Source: Bacillota bacterium (lineage in GTDB: Bacteria > Bacillota > Desulfotomaculia > Desulfotomaculales > JAJYZD01). From it: 7,712 nucleotides of DNA. Positions 1-5,695 of this stretch are shown one piece after another. The first letter of the stretch is position 1. Every line of letters starts with the position of its first letter. A model generated the notes under the pieces. That model was not told the origin of the DNA and did no database searches. It saw only the letters and a program-made list of their open reading frames with translations. The translations under genes were made by a program, and so were the position numbers. The stretch lies in the NCBI GenBank assembly GCA_021800315.1, contig JAJYZD010000183.1, positions 1 to 7,712 of the forward strand. Reading direction: 5' to 3'.

Positions 1-16
1 CGTTTAGTCCTTTGCC

Positions 17-1165
17 CTATTTCCAGGAGACGGCGGGTAAAACGTTTCGTAAGTGAGCCCTGTCTTTATATCTATTGACTGTATGAAGAATGGCTCGCAA
101 GACTTGCTGGTTCAGGAGGTGTGGTTCGAGTCCAAGATCCCTCAATTTGGTGTTATTTGCACGGTAGTAATGCTCCTCCTTTTCGGTACGAGGGTTGGGT
201 AGGTGCCTGATAACCGCATTTATTCCCTCTTCTGTCGCCACATTCTTTACCTTCTCGGCTAAGTCCAATACGGAAAACTCTTCTGTAAATTGATTAAAAA
301 CACGGAAATCACCTGGATGGGCGGGATTAATGGTCGCAATTTCGATGCAACGTACGGTATCGATGATATTGATAAACCCACGGGTCTGACCGCCTGCTCC
401 GTAAATTGTCAGATCATGTCCTATGGCTGCTTGTATTAAAAAACGATTGAGAACTGTACCGAATACAGCATCATAATCCAAACGATTGATCAAGACTGGG
501 TCCATCATTGTTTCACCGGTATGAAGCCCGTAGACAACGCCTTGATTTAAATCAGTGGCCCGTAGGCCCCAAGCCTGGCAGGCAAACATAATATTATGGC
601 TATCATGAACTTTCGACAAATGATACATCGACCCGGGTTGTTTTGGATATGGCAGAATGTCCTCTCGATTATTATGTCTGATTGTTAAATACCCTTCTTC
701 GATATCGATATTTGGAGTTCCATACTCGCCCATTGTGCCCAGCTTGATTAAGTGGCAGTCTGGGGCGATTTCTTTCAAACCATACAGGACATTCAAGGTT
801 CCGATAACATTATTGCTTTGGGTAAATACGGCGTGTTCCCGGTCAATCATGGAATATGGCGCCGAACGTTGCTCGGCAAAGTGAACGAAAGTGTCAGGTT
901 GCGTCTCCTCAAGCACTATCCGCAGAAAATCATAATGCGTTAGGTCACCTATGTAAGTTTTAAGAGTCCTCCCTGTTAATTCGTGCCATCTGGATACCCG
1001 TTCGTTTAGAGAAGAGATCGGGGTCAGCGAATTAGAATGCAATTCATTATCCCATTGTCGCCGGATTAAACTATCGATGATAACAACTTCATGGCCTTTT
1101 TGGGATAGATAAAGGGCTGTAGGCCACCCGCAAAACCCATCTCCCCCAGCGATCAGTATCTTCAT
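17..1165 (-). CDS. sqdB: UDP-sulfoquinovose synthase (SQD1/SqdB family)
   Basis: The enzyme converts UDP-glucose plus sulfite to UDP-sulfoquinovose, the head-group donor for sulfoquinovosyl lipids or sulfoquinovose-containing glycans; it is a cytosolic NAD-dependent extended SDR. The sequence shows the N-terminal dinucleotide-binding motif GGDGFCGW (residues 8-15), the family signature HFAEQRSAPYSMIDR (96-110), KLGTMGEYGTPNIDIEEGY (142-160) and YHLSKVHDSHN (182-192). Counting from the first Met, Thr145, Tyr182 and Lys186 fall at the positions I recall as catalytic in plant SQD1. The rest (ATDLNQGVVYG, RLDYDAVFGT, VFNQFTEEFSV, NPRTEKEEHYY, terminal VSWK) is colinear with SQD1, so the gene looks intact. 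There are tandem ATGs at 1168 and 1165. The Shine-Dalgarno AAGGAGGG (1173-1180) is only 4 nt from the first and 7 nt from the second, so I chose the second (382 aa). No sulfolipid glycosyltransferase (sqdX) is visible; the gene stands alone here and is more AT-rich than its surroundings, which could reflect transfer. Confidence 0.95.
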   Translation of the reverse strand: MKILIAGGDGFCGWPTALYLSQKGHEVVIIDSLIRRQWDNELHSNSLTPISSLNERVSRWHELTGRTLKTYIGDLTHYDFLRIVLEETQPDTFVHFAEQRSAPYSMIDREHAVFTQSNNVIGTLNVLYGLKEIAPDCHLIKLGTMGEYGTPNIDIEEGYLTIRHNNREDILPYPKQPGSMYHLSKVHDSHNIMFACQAWGLRATDLNQGVVYGLHTGETMMDPVLINRLDYDAVFGTVLNRFLIQAAIGHDLTIYGAGGQTRGFINIIDTVRCIEIATINPAHPGDFRVFNQFTEEFSVLDLAEKVKNVATEEGINAVIRHLPNPRTEKEEHYYRANNTKLRDLGLEPHLLNQQVLRAILHTVNRYKDRAHLRNVLPAVSWK

Positions 1166-1172
1166 CATGCTG

Positions 1173-1180
1173 CCCTCCTT
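1173..1180 (-). promoter_or_regulatory. Shine-Dalgarno site of sqdB
   Basis: Read on the minus strand this is AAGGAGGG, a near-perfect anti-16S match. Its 7-nt spacing to the ATG at 1165 against 4 nt to the ATG at 1168 decides the start. No convincing -35/-10 pair was found on the minus strand just upstream (1190-1260); a lone TACTAT lies in the right region but lacks a matching -35. Confidence 0.8.
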
Positions 1181-1200
1181 TTTTCCTTTGCCGTCATTGT

Positions 1201-1640
1201 GTCATCATCCGTAGCGATAGTATGGTCTATGCTCTGTTGCCATTCCCAGTCCGCTGCGTTGACCATCAGCGACCATTAACGCCGTCGTCCCGGTGACCCG
1301 TTTCCCTATGGTTCCGGGAACCGGGCCCGGCTGAGCGGGGCCAAAGCCGTCGGGACCGCATTCCGGCCCGCGAACGCCATGGTGAGATATGCTGCCGGGA
1401 CGAAGTGCCCCCGGCCACCCTTCATCTGACCGGGAAAGCGGTGGGATAAGGAACGTCCGTAGCGCGGCCGGACCCGGCGCCAAAGGGCGAGCCGGGACGG
1501 CCGGAAATAGAAGAAAAACTGGATAAGCCCAAGCCGATGGCATAATTGGCATAGGATGACTTGGCCCATCGGGCTGTTCTCCCTTCTCCCGGCTTTCAAA
1601 CGCGCATCCATATTACCACACTACCTACCATGTTATCTAT
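1201..1640. other. GC-rich gene-free stretch upstream of sqdB
   Basis: No protein here could be recognised in any frame; the open frames are low-complexity, rich in Pro/Arg/Gly/Ala, overlap each other and lack good ribosome binding sites. What can be seen is two abutting perfect palindromes (GGTTCCGGGAACC at 1310-1322 and CCGGGCCCGG at 1321-1330), and an imperfect stem AGCC-GATGG / CCATC-GGGCT near 1530-1580. The sqdB promoter must lie in its first part if the gene is transcribed from here. It may be decayed coding sequence, but no parent could be named. Confidence 0.5.
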
Positions 1641-1651
1641 CATTTTTCCAC

Positions 1652-1686
1652 GGAAAATGCCAGGCGATGCCCCCTTCATCGCTGGC
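1652..1686 (-). terminator. Terminator-like hairpin, minus strand
   Basis: The arms GCCAG-G-CGATG (1659-1669) and CATCGCTGGC (1677-1686) pair over 10 bp with a single bulged G and a 7-nt loop. On the minus strand the stem is followed by ATTTTCC (1658-1652), a short U-tract. A second inverted repeat, CATTTTTCC...GGAAAATG (1641-1659), abuts it. On the plus strand no T-run follows, so if it terminates it acts on minus-strand transcripts. No minus-strand gene is recognised immediately upstream (1700-1900), so its client is unknown. Confidence 0.4.
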
Positions 1687-1889
1687 GACGGGCTGTCACG
1701 GGACGCCAGGCACCCGGTAAATATAATGTAAAAGGCGACATTTATCACCATATGGTACCATTGATTGCCAGGGTTGACAGCGTACCGCTGCTCGTCCCTG
1801 CCACAGGCGATCGCCGCCCATGTCCAAGGGCGGAGGGCGTGGTCCCGCCAAATGGTGAACCGTCCTGTAGTTTAGTTTGTCATTGATAA

Positions 1890-2003
1890 TTGAAACGGCC
1901 AACTGCTGGTTGGACCGCGGGGGAAGGCTGGGCGGTTGCGGACAGGGTGCTGAAAATCAATGACGACGGTCGCACCTGGAATCGGGCCGGCACGAGTTGG
2001 AGT
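1890..2003 (+). pseudogene. Possible fragment of a BNR/Ycf48-like repeat protein
   Basis: In one frame this stretch reads AGEGWAVADRVLKINDDGRTWNR. This matches the shape of a BNR/Ycf48/Vps10-type beta-propeller repeat, whose consensus is roughly GWAVG..G.iL.T.DGG.TW. Upstream the frame is closed by stops at 1884-1889; after about residue 38 it becomes low-complexity Arg/Ser/Gly-rich sequence that resembles no repeat. There is no ribosome binding site. I read it as a decayed remnant of a secreted repeat protein gene, but a single repeat is thin evidence and chance similarity is possible. Confidence 0.35.
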
Positions 2004-2155
2004 ACCGGCGCCTCATCTCGACGGTCCGGTCGGCGGGCGTTTCTCCAGCCGTGCCCGTACCCGCGGGGCGGAGGGATTCAAAAGTGTATCGCCGGCGCCT
2101 TAAGCGGGTATGGGCGGGAGAGATCGTCTCAAGTCCCTTCCCGCTGGGATGAAAA

Positions 2156-2177
2156 AGTGATACACGGTAGTATCACT
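2156..2177. promoter_or_regulatory. 8-bp perfect inverted repeat upstream of proS
   Basis: AGTGATAC (2156-2163) and GTATCACT (2170-2177) are perfect inverted repeats separated by 6 nt (ACGGTA). The site lies about 30 bp upstream of the proS -35 hexamer, where an activator or repressor could bind. On the minus strand the stem is followed directly by TTTTTC (2156-2151), so a weak terminator for antisense transcription is the alternative reading. Confidence 0.4.
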
Positions 2178-2207
2178 ATGCTTCAAAAGAGGCTCCGGCA
2201 TTCTCAT

Positions 2208-2236
2208 TTGCCTTTTTGGGCGGATTCCTTTATAAT
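2208..2236 (+). promoter_or_regulatory. Sigma-A promoter of proS
   Basis: TTGCCT (2208-2213, four of six matches to TTGACA) is separated by exactly 17 nt from a perfect TATAAT (2231-2236). Transcription should begin near 2243, leaving a leader of only about 24 nt before the GTG start. That is too short for a T-box or other riboswitch, and it also excludes the upstream in-frame TTG at 2216, which lies inside the promoter. Confidence 0.75.
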
Positions 2237-2266
2237 TACTATCGCCAGCCAGTGGAGGTGGGTTTA

Positions 2267-3736
2267 GTGGAAGATAATAATCTGAGTATTTCAAAAGAAA
2301 TCACGCCCCAGTCCGAGAACTTCTCCCGTTGGTACCTGGATACCATTCGCAAGGCGGACTTGATGGATTACGCTCCGGTTCGCGGCTGCATCGTATTCAA
2401 ACCGGAAGGCTTTGAGCTGTGGGAACGCATCCAGGCGGCAATGGACAAGCGATTCAAGGAGACGGGGCACCGGAACGCCTACTTTCCCATGCTGATCCCC
2501 GAATCTTTCTTCCAGAAGGAAAAGGAGCACGTTGAAGGCTTCAGCCCGGAACTGCCCTGGGTAACCGAGGTCAGCGGGGAAAAACTGGAGGAGCGGTTGG
2601 GCCTGCGTCCGACATCCGAGACGGTCATCGGCCACATGTACAGCAAATGGATCAACAGTTACCGGGATCTGCCGGTCTTGATCAACCAATGGGCCAACGC
2701 CTTCCGGTGGGAGAAGCGAACCGTTCCCTTTCTGAGGACCTCCGAGTTCCTATGGCAGGAAGGCCATACCGCCCATGTCTGCGAGGAGGAAGCGCGGCAA
2801 GAGACGATGCGGATGCTGGAGATCTACCGCGAAGTTGTGGAAAGTGAGTTGGCAATTCCGGTCTGGACGGGTAAAAAAACTCCGGCCGAGCGGTTTGCCG
2901 GCGCGGTGGATACCTATTCTATTGAAGCGATGATGAAGGATGGCAAGGCCGTCCAGGCCGGTACGTCCCACTATCTGGGAGACAAATTTGCCAAAGGCTT
3001 CGAAATTAAGTTCCTGGACCGCGACAACCAGCTGAAGTATGTCCACACCACTTCGTGGGGCAGTTCGACCCGGTTGATCGGCGCCATGGTCATGGTGCAC
3101 GGGGACGACAAGGGCCTGGCCCTGCCGCCGCGGATTTCCCCGACGCAAGTCGTCATGATTCCGGTGGGCCCGCAAAACAAACGGGCGGCCGTGCTGGCTA
3201 AAACGGACGAGGTTTTCCTGTCGCTCAAGGAGGCGGGTCTGCGGGTCAGGACCGACCTGCGCGAGGAGACGCCGGGTTGGAAGTTCAACGAGTGGGAGAT
3301 GCGCGGAGTGCCGGTCCGGATCGAGATCGGCCCCCGTGATGTGGAGAAGGGCCAAGTCGTGGCGGCCCGCCGCGACACCGGCGAGAAGATCTTCGTCCCC
3401 ATCGGGGGCGCCGTCGTCTTCATCAAGGGGCTGCTGGATGAGATCCAAAATAACATGTATCAGAAAGCGCTGGCGTTCCGGGCGGAACATTCGTATACGC
3501 ACATCGACACGCTCGCGGAGCTTAAAACACATATCGCGGGAGCGGAACAAGGGGACGGCATCGCGGGCTGGGTGCTGGCCGGCTGGTGCGGCAGCGATGA
3601 CTGTGAGAAAAACATTAAGGAAGAAACGGGTTTTACCACGCGAAACATACCGTTTTTGCCGCCGGTTGGCAAAGAAATCTGTGTGTGCTGCGGACATAAA
3701 TCCGAACACACCGTATGGCTCTCCCGCTCGTACTAA
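2267..3736 (+). CDS. proS: Prolyl-tRNA synthetase, zinc-containing archaeal/eukaryote-like type
   Basis: This cytosolic class II aminoacyl-tRNA synthetase charges tRNA-Pro with proline using ATP. It starts at GTG 2267, 8 nt after GGAGG (2254-2258), giving 489 residues, the length of the short Thermus/archaeal-type ProRS rather than the longer E. coli type with an editing insertion. Visible elements: RPTSET (114-119) for proline/ATP binding, motif 2 with FRWEKRT (146-152) and FLRTSEFLWQEGHTAH (155-170), GTSHYLG (232-238), HTTSWGSSTR (260-269) belonging to motif 3, then the anticodon-binding domain (about 290-393). A C-terminal zinc domain has Cys441, Cys446, Cys472 and Cys475; this spacing (5, 26, 3) is what I recall for Thermus thermophilus ProRS. 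The protein ends in Tyr, as is typical of this class. The gene is monocistronic, with its own promoter and 3' hairpin, and looks fully functional. Confidence 0.97.
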   Translation: MEDNNLSISKEITPQSENFSRWYLDTIRKADLMDYAPVRGCIVFKPEGFELWERIQAAMDKRFKETGHRNAYFPMLIPESFFQKEKEHVEGFSPELPWVTEVSGEKLEERLGLRPTSETVIGHMYSKWINSYRDLPVLINQWANAFRWEKRTVPFLRTSEFLWQEGHTAHVCEEEARQETMRMLEIYREVVESELAIPVWTGKKTPAERFAGAVDTYSIEAMMKDGKAVQAGTSHYLGDKFAKGFEIKFLDRDNQLKYVHTTSWGSSTRLIGAMVMVHGDDKGLALPPRISPTQVVMIPVGPQNKRAAVLAKTDEVFLSLKEAGLRVRTDLREETPGWKFNEWEMRGVPVRIEIGPRDVEKGQVVAARRDTGEKIFVPIGGAVVFIKGLLDEIQNNMYQKALAFRAEHSYTHIDTLAELKTHIAGAEQGDGIAGWVLAGWCGSDDCEKNIKEETGFTTRNIPFLPPVGKEICVCCGHKSEHTVWLSRSY

Positions 3737-3780
3737 AAAGCGGTGTCCATGCCGGCGGCTTTCCGGCATGGACTGCCTTT
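3737..3780 (+). terminator. Hairpin terminator downstream of proS
   Basis: An 11-bp perfect stem (GTCCATGCCGG 3745-3755; CCGGCATGGAC 3763-3773) with a 7-nt loop begins 8 nt after the proS stop. It is preceded by AAAAAG and followed by TGCCTTTGC. The T-tract is short, so termination may be moderate. Confidence 0.65.
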
Positions 3781-4055
3781 GCTTCCCGGCCTAAAAGCTA
3801 ACCGGTCCAACGGGCGGCGGCCGCAGGGTGTCCGGCGATCTCTTCCCTGGCCGCTGCGGCCGGCCTGGCATCCTTCTCCTCCTTGGCCGGGTCCCAATAA
3901 TTCTTGGCTTTGGCGCCTGGATTGCCGGATCATTCCGTACCAGGACAAAAGTCGATCCCGCATACTCGGCCCGGACGAAAACGAGCCCGCCCTATCAACG
4001 CCGGACGACCTGTTGAGGCGATGGAACGCCGGCGTCGGGAGGATCAGGCCATCGT
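3781..4055. other. GC-rich gene-free stretch after proS
   Basis: No recognisable gene. Long open frames run through on both strands (a 275-codon frame on plus from 3743 and a 266-codon one on minus), but they encode low-complexity Pro/Arg/Ser/Gly sequence with no family signature, and the plus one starts inside the proS terminator. Visible structure: the near-palindrome GGCCGCTGCGGCC (3849-3861), whose left arm can also pair imperfectly with GCGGCCGCAGGG just upstream, and the palindrome ACGCCGGCGT near 4026-4035. Confidence 0.5.
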
Positions 4056-4326
4056 GGCAGCCGGTAGAGGTGGGCACGGAGACCATTCCCTCGCGGCTGT
4101 CAGTAATTAGGCGTGTTCTGTCGCCGACCACCGGGCAGGGATGTTTGTCCCCGGCGGGATGTGACATTCCGCCTATTCCCCGCTGGTGGGCGACAATTGA
4201 AGACGGGCGCAAGTTCCTAATAGTGGGAAACGGGACGGCGAATACAGATGGAGTGTCCCGCGCCGAACCCGGGGATGGCTGTCTGACCGGCCGGGGTGAC
4301 CCGGACCGGTCGTCTCGTTTCTTTTT
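4056..4326 (+). ncRNA. Candidate structured small RNA ending in an intrinsic terminator
   Basis: Successive helices are visible. (a) GGCAGCCG (4056-4063) pairs with CGGCTGTC (4094-4101). (b) A 77-nt three-way-junction-like element is closed by TGTCGCC (4119-4125)/GGCGACA (4189-4195) and CACC (4129-4132)/GGTG (4185-4188), and encloses GGGA/TCCC (4138-4151) and GGCGGGAT/ATTCCGCC (4153-4173). (c) CGGGAC (4231-4236) pairs with GTCCCG (4255-4260), flanked by GGCGC/GCGCC. (d) The terminator follows at 4285-4326. No coding potential is evident and no known RNA signature (RNase P, SRP, tmRNA, 6S, common riboswitches) was recognised. A promoter was not found; the 5' end is a guess. GC-rich DNA forms stems by chance, so confidence is moderate, but the terminator needs an upstream transcript. 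Confidence 0.4.
4285..4326 (+). terminator. Strong rho-independent terminator with no upstream gene
   Basis: GACCGG-CCGGG (4285-4295), loop GTGA, and CCCGG-A-CCGGTC (4300-4311) form an 11-bp GC-rich stem with one bulged A. It is followed six bases later by TTTCTTTTTG (4318-4327). It is the best intrinsic terminator in the window, yet no protein-coding gene precedes it on the plus strand after proS, which already has its own hairpin 500 bp upstream. Confidence 0.7.
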
Positions 4327-4463
4327 GTCCCATAAGCCAATCACGATTTTCGATGCCCCCATACCGGCCAGGAGCAGTCTGGTCTGGCGTACCATGCGCC
4401 CGCGCCGCATGCTGTCGCCGTTTGCGCGACGGAAGGAGGACAACCGGAGGGGCTTGAAGATAA

Positions 4464-4501
4464 CCGCGCCGCATCCTTCTGAAGTCAGGAGTAAGGCGCG
4501 G
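4464..4501. repeat. Hairpin upstream of the tnpA remnant, possible IS left-end structure
   Basis: CCGCGCC (4464-4470) pairs perfectly with GGCGCGG (4495-4501), enclosing TCCT (4474-4477)/AGGA (4487-4490). IS200/IS605 elements carry subterminal hairpins recognised by TnpA some tens of bases inside the left end. Its position about 80 bp upstream of the tnpA start is compatible with that, but the element end could not be fixed. Confidence 0.25.
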
Positions 4502-4520
4502 AAAGCTGGACATAATTTCC

Positions 4521-4549
4521 TTGCCCATTGCACTTGTCCGTGTTATAAT
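4521..4549 (+). promoter_or_regulatory. Sigma-A promoter of the tnpA remnant
   Basis: TTGCCC (4521-4526) and a perfect TATAAT (4544-4549) are separated by 17 nt, the same architecture as the proS promoter. The transcript would begin near 4556 and lead into the Shine-Dalgarno AAGGAG (4569-4574) and the ATG at 4583. Confidence 0.65.
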
Positions 4550-4582
4550 ATAGGCGACTCCCAAGGGTAAGGAGAATATATA

Positions 4583-4657
4583 ATGGAGCTTCGCCGCAAT
4601 CGCAGCAGTGTATTCCAAATAGGCTATCATGTATGGTACCACAATAATCGTGTTTGA
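4583..4657 (+). pseudogene. tnpA: 5' remnant of IS200/IS605 transposase tnpA
   Basis: The 24-codon frame from ATG 4583, 8 nt after AAGGAG (4569-4574), begins MELRRNRSSVFQIGYHV. This is the N-terminus of IS200-type TnpA (the family typically reads like MELKRNR.SVY.I.YHVVW, the first beta strand of the HUH nuclease). The similarity is lost after about residue 17-18 and the frame stops at 4655-4657. The HUH motif and the catalytic Tyr are gone. Confidence 0.65.
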
Positions 4658-4883
4658 GTATTTGGATAATCTCAAGCCGTCCAAATGGACAAAACCGCAT
4701 TGGCTGAACCAGAAATTCATTTTTAGGGTTAAGGGCGGTGTGGTCAAGCACACTTGTTACAAAGCGCTCCATAAGGGCATCGTTACGTGTGGAGTTAGCA
4801 CTAAGAATACCTCTGTCAGATACCCATATTGCGGCATGCCCCGCGGGCTGGGTTGCGCGCGATCCGTGGCGGGTTCCCCGTAA
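4629..4883 (+). pseudogene. tnpB: 3' remnant of tnpB (RNA-guided nuclease of IS200/IS605)
   Basis: From about 4638 the frame reads TTIIVFEYLDNL, corresponding to the RuvC-II strand of TnpB with its catalytic Glu (residue 10 of this frame). It continues with a Trp/Lys-rich segment, YKALHKGI, and VSTKNTSVRYPYCG, the typical .v.p.NTS..CP.CG entry to the TnpB zinc ribbon. The first zinc Cys is Tyr here, the second CxxC pair is absent, and the frame ends in unrelated residues at 4883. RuvC-I, the N-terminal RNA/DNA-binding part and RuvC-III are missing, so it is dead. Family assignment is from motif recognition only. Confidence 0.6.
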
Positions 4884-4946
4884 ACATCCCTATCCGAAAG
4901 TGATGCCGTTTCGAGCAGGTCGTAGTATTTTGCGGGGTAGGTAAGA

Positions 4947-5597
4947 ATGGATAAGATAAGCGTTTTCATCGTCGACGATCACGAGGTCGTACGCATGGGC
5001 CTGTTGATGTTGCTATCACGGCACCAGGAAGTAAAGGTCATCGGCGAAGCCGGTTCGGGCGGCGAAGCGATGGAGAAGATCAAGGACCTCTTGCCCGATG
5101 TAGTCGTTATGGATATCAGGTTGCCGGATAGAAGCGGTATTGAGGTCTGTCGGGATATTAAAGAGTTGGAGCCAAACATCAAGGTCATCATGTTAACATC
5201 TTATAGCGATGACGAGGTGTTATTTGATTCCATTATGGCAGGGGCGTCGGGCTATGTTCTCAAAGAAATAAGGAGTCAATCCCTGGTTGAAGCCATAACC
5301 ACGGTGGGTCGCGGAGGATCACTCCTTGATCCGGTAACTACAAGCAGGGTTCTGGAAAAAGTCAGGATATTAACGGGAAAGGTCGCTACGGAAGAGGACT
5401 CCCTGAATGATAAGGAAAGAGTGGTTCTCGCCCTTATCGCCGAGGGAAAAACCAACAAGCAGATTGCCGCCGAGCTTTTCCTCGGAGAGAAAACCGTCCG
5501 GAATTATGTCAGCAATATATTTGCCAAGCTGAGTCTCACCAACAGGACCCAAGCCGCTGTGTACGCGGACCGGCAGCGCTCCAGGAAGAGCACTTAA
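4947..5597 (+). CDS. NarL/FixJ-family response regulator, DevR/LiaR-like
   Basis: This is a cytosolic two-component transcription factor of 216 aa. The receiver domain (3-120) has the acidic pair Asp10/Asp11, phosphoacceptor Asp56 (in VVVMDIRLPD), Thr84 (IMLTSYSDD) and Lys106 (GYVLKE). The LuxR-type helix-turn-helix (about 152-209) contains LNDKERVVLALIAEGKTNKQIA and EKTVRNYVSNIFAKL. The run IMLTSYSDDEVLFDSIMAGASGYVLK, the NYVS recognition helix and the NRTQAAV end closely resemble mycobacterial DevR/DosR, so a DevR/LiaR-type assignment is more specific than generic NarL; the signal cannot be inferred. The start ATG is 5-6 nt after a weak GGGGTAGG. Its partner kinase follows about 100 nt downstream on the same strand. 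The start lies only 64 nt after the tnpB remnant, so its promoter lies within or next to IS-derived sequence. Confidence 0.93.
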   Translation: MDKISVFIVDDHEVVRMGLLMLLSRHQEVKVIGEAGSGGEAMEKIKDLLPDVVVMDIRLPDRSGIEVCRDIKELEPNIKVIMLTSYSDDEVLFDSIMAGASGYVLKEIRSQSLVEAITTVGRGGSLLDPVTTSRVLEKVRILTGKVATEEDSLNDKERVVLALIAEGKTNKQIAAELFLGEKTVRNYVSNIFAKLSLTNRTQAAVYADRQRSRKST

Positions 5598-5609
5598 CTC
5601 ACGGGCGCG

Positions 5610-5629
5610 GTTCCGGAGTGCCGCGGAAC
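5610..5629 (+). repeat. Small hairpin between response regulator and kinase
   Basis: GTTCCG (5610-5615) and CGGAAC (5624-5629) form a 6-bp stem with an 8-nt loop in the 98-nt spacer between the two genes. No T-run follows, so it is not a terminator; it may affect mRNA processing or relative expression, or be incidental. Confidence 0.3.
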
Positions 5630-5695
5630 GGGTTGCGGTGACCTGCTGCCGGTGTGGCCTTTGGTAGCACTTATGGGGTTGGAAGCGAGGTTGCC

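Larger units (their letters stand above)
4521..4883 (+). mobile_element. Internally deleted IS200/IS605-family element
   Basis: Promoter, ribosome binding site and the first ~17 codons of a Y1 (HUH) transposase tnpA are joined, after loss of nearly everything between, to the last ~80 codons of tnpB. Both parts lie on the plus strand in the order tnpA then tnpB, as in intact IS605-type elements, so one internal deletion with a junction near 4630-4640 explains the structure. The outer limits are those of the visible features; element ends (left-end and right-end hairpins) were not securely identified. It cannot encode a functional protein, but could move in trans if its ends survive. Confidence 0.65.

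Noticed and set aside
1696..1902. Minus-strand 68-codon frame directly before a terminator-like hairpin.
   Set aside because: TTG start without a clear ribosome binding site and no recognisable protein; the hairpin alone does not make it a gene.
1907..1920. GGTTGGACCGCGGG resembles the T-box core (AGGGTGGNACCGCG) upstream of an aminoacyl-tRNA synthetase gene.
   Set aside because: The TGGNACC bulge lacks one base, no stem I or specifier loop is visible, it lies 350 nt from proS, and proS has its own promoter leaving a 24-nt leader.
2750..3769. 339-codon open frame on the minus strand opposite proS.
   Set aside because: A shadow of the highly conserved proS coding sequence; length comes from codon bias.
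4119..4195. tRNA gene because of 77-nt length and 7-bp closing stem.
   Set aside because: No T-loop GTTCRANNC, no D-arm pattern and no anticodon arm of 5 bp with 7-nt loop.
3733..4533. Long minus-strand open frame of 266 codons.
   Set aside because: It is mirrored on the opposite strand of GC-rich DNA, with no recognisable motif; typical spurious frame.
3743..4570. Long plus-strand open frame of 275 codons after proS.
   Set aside because: It starts inside the proS terminator, runs through a strong terminator, has low-complexity composition and no ribosome binding site or family signature.
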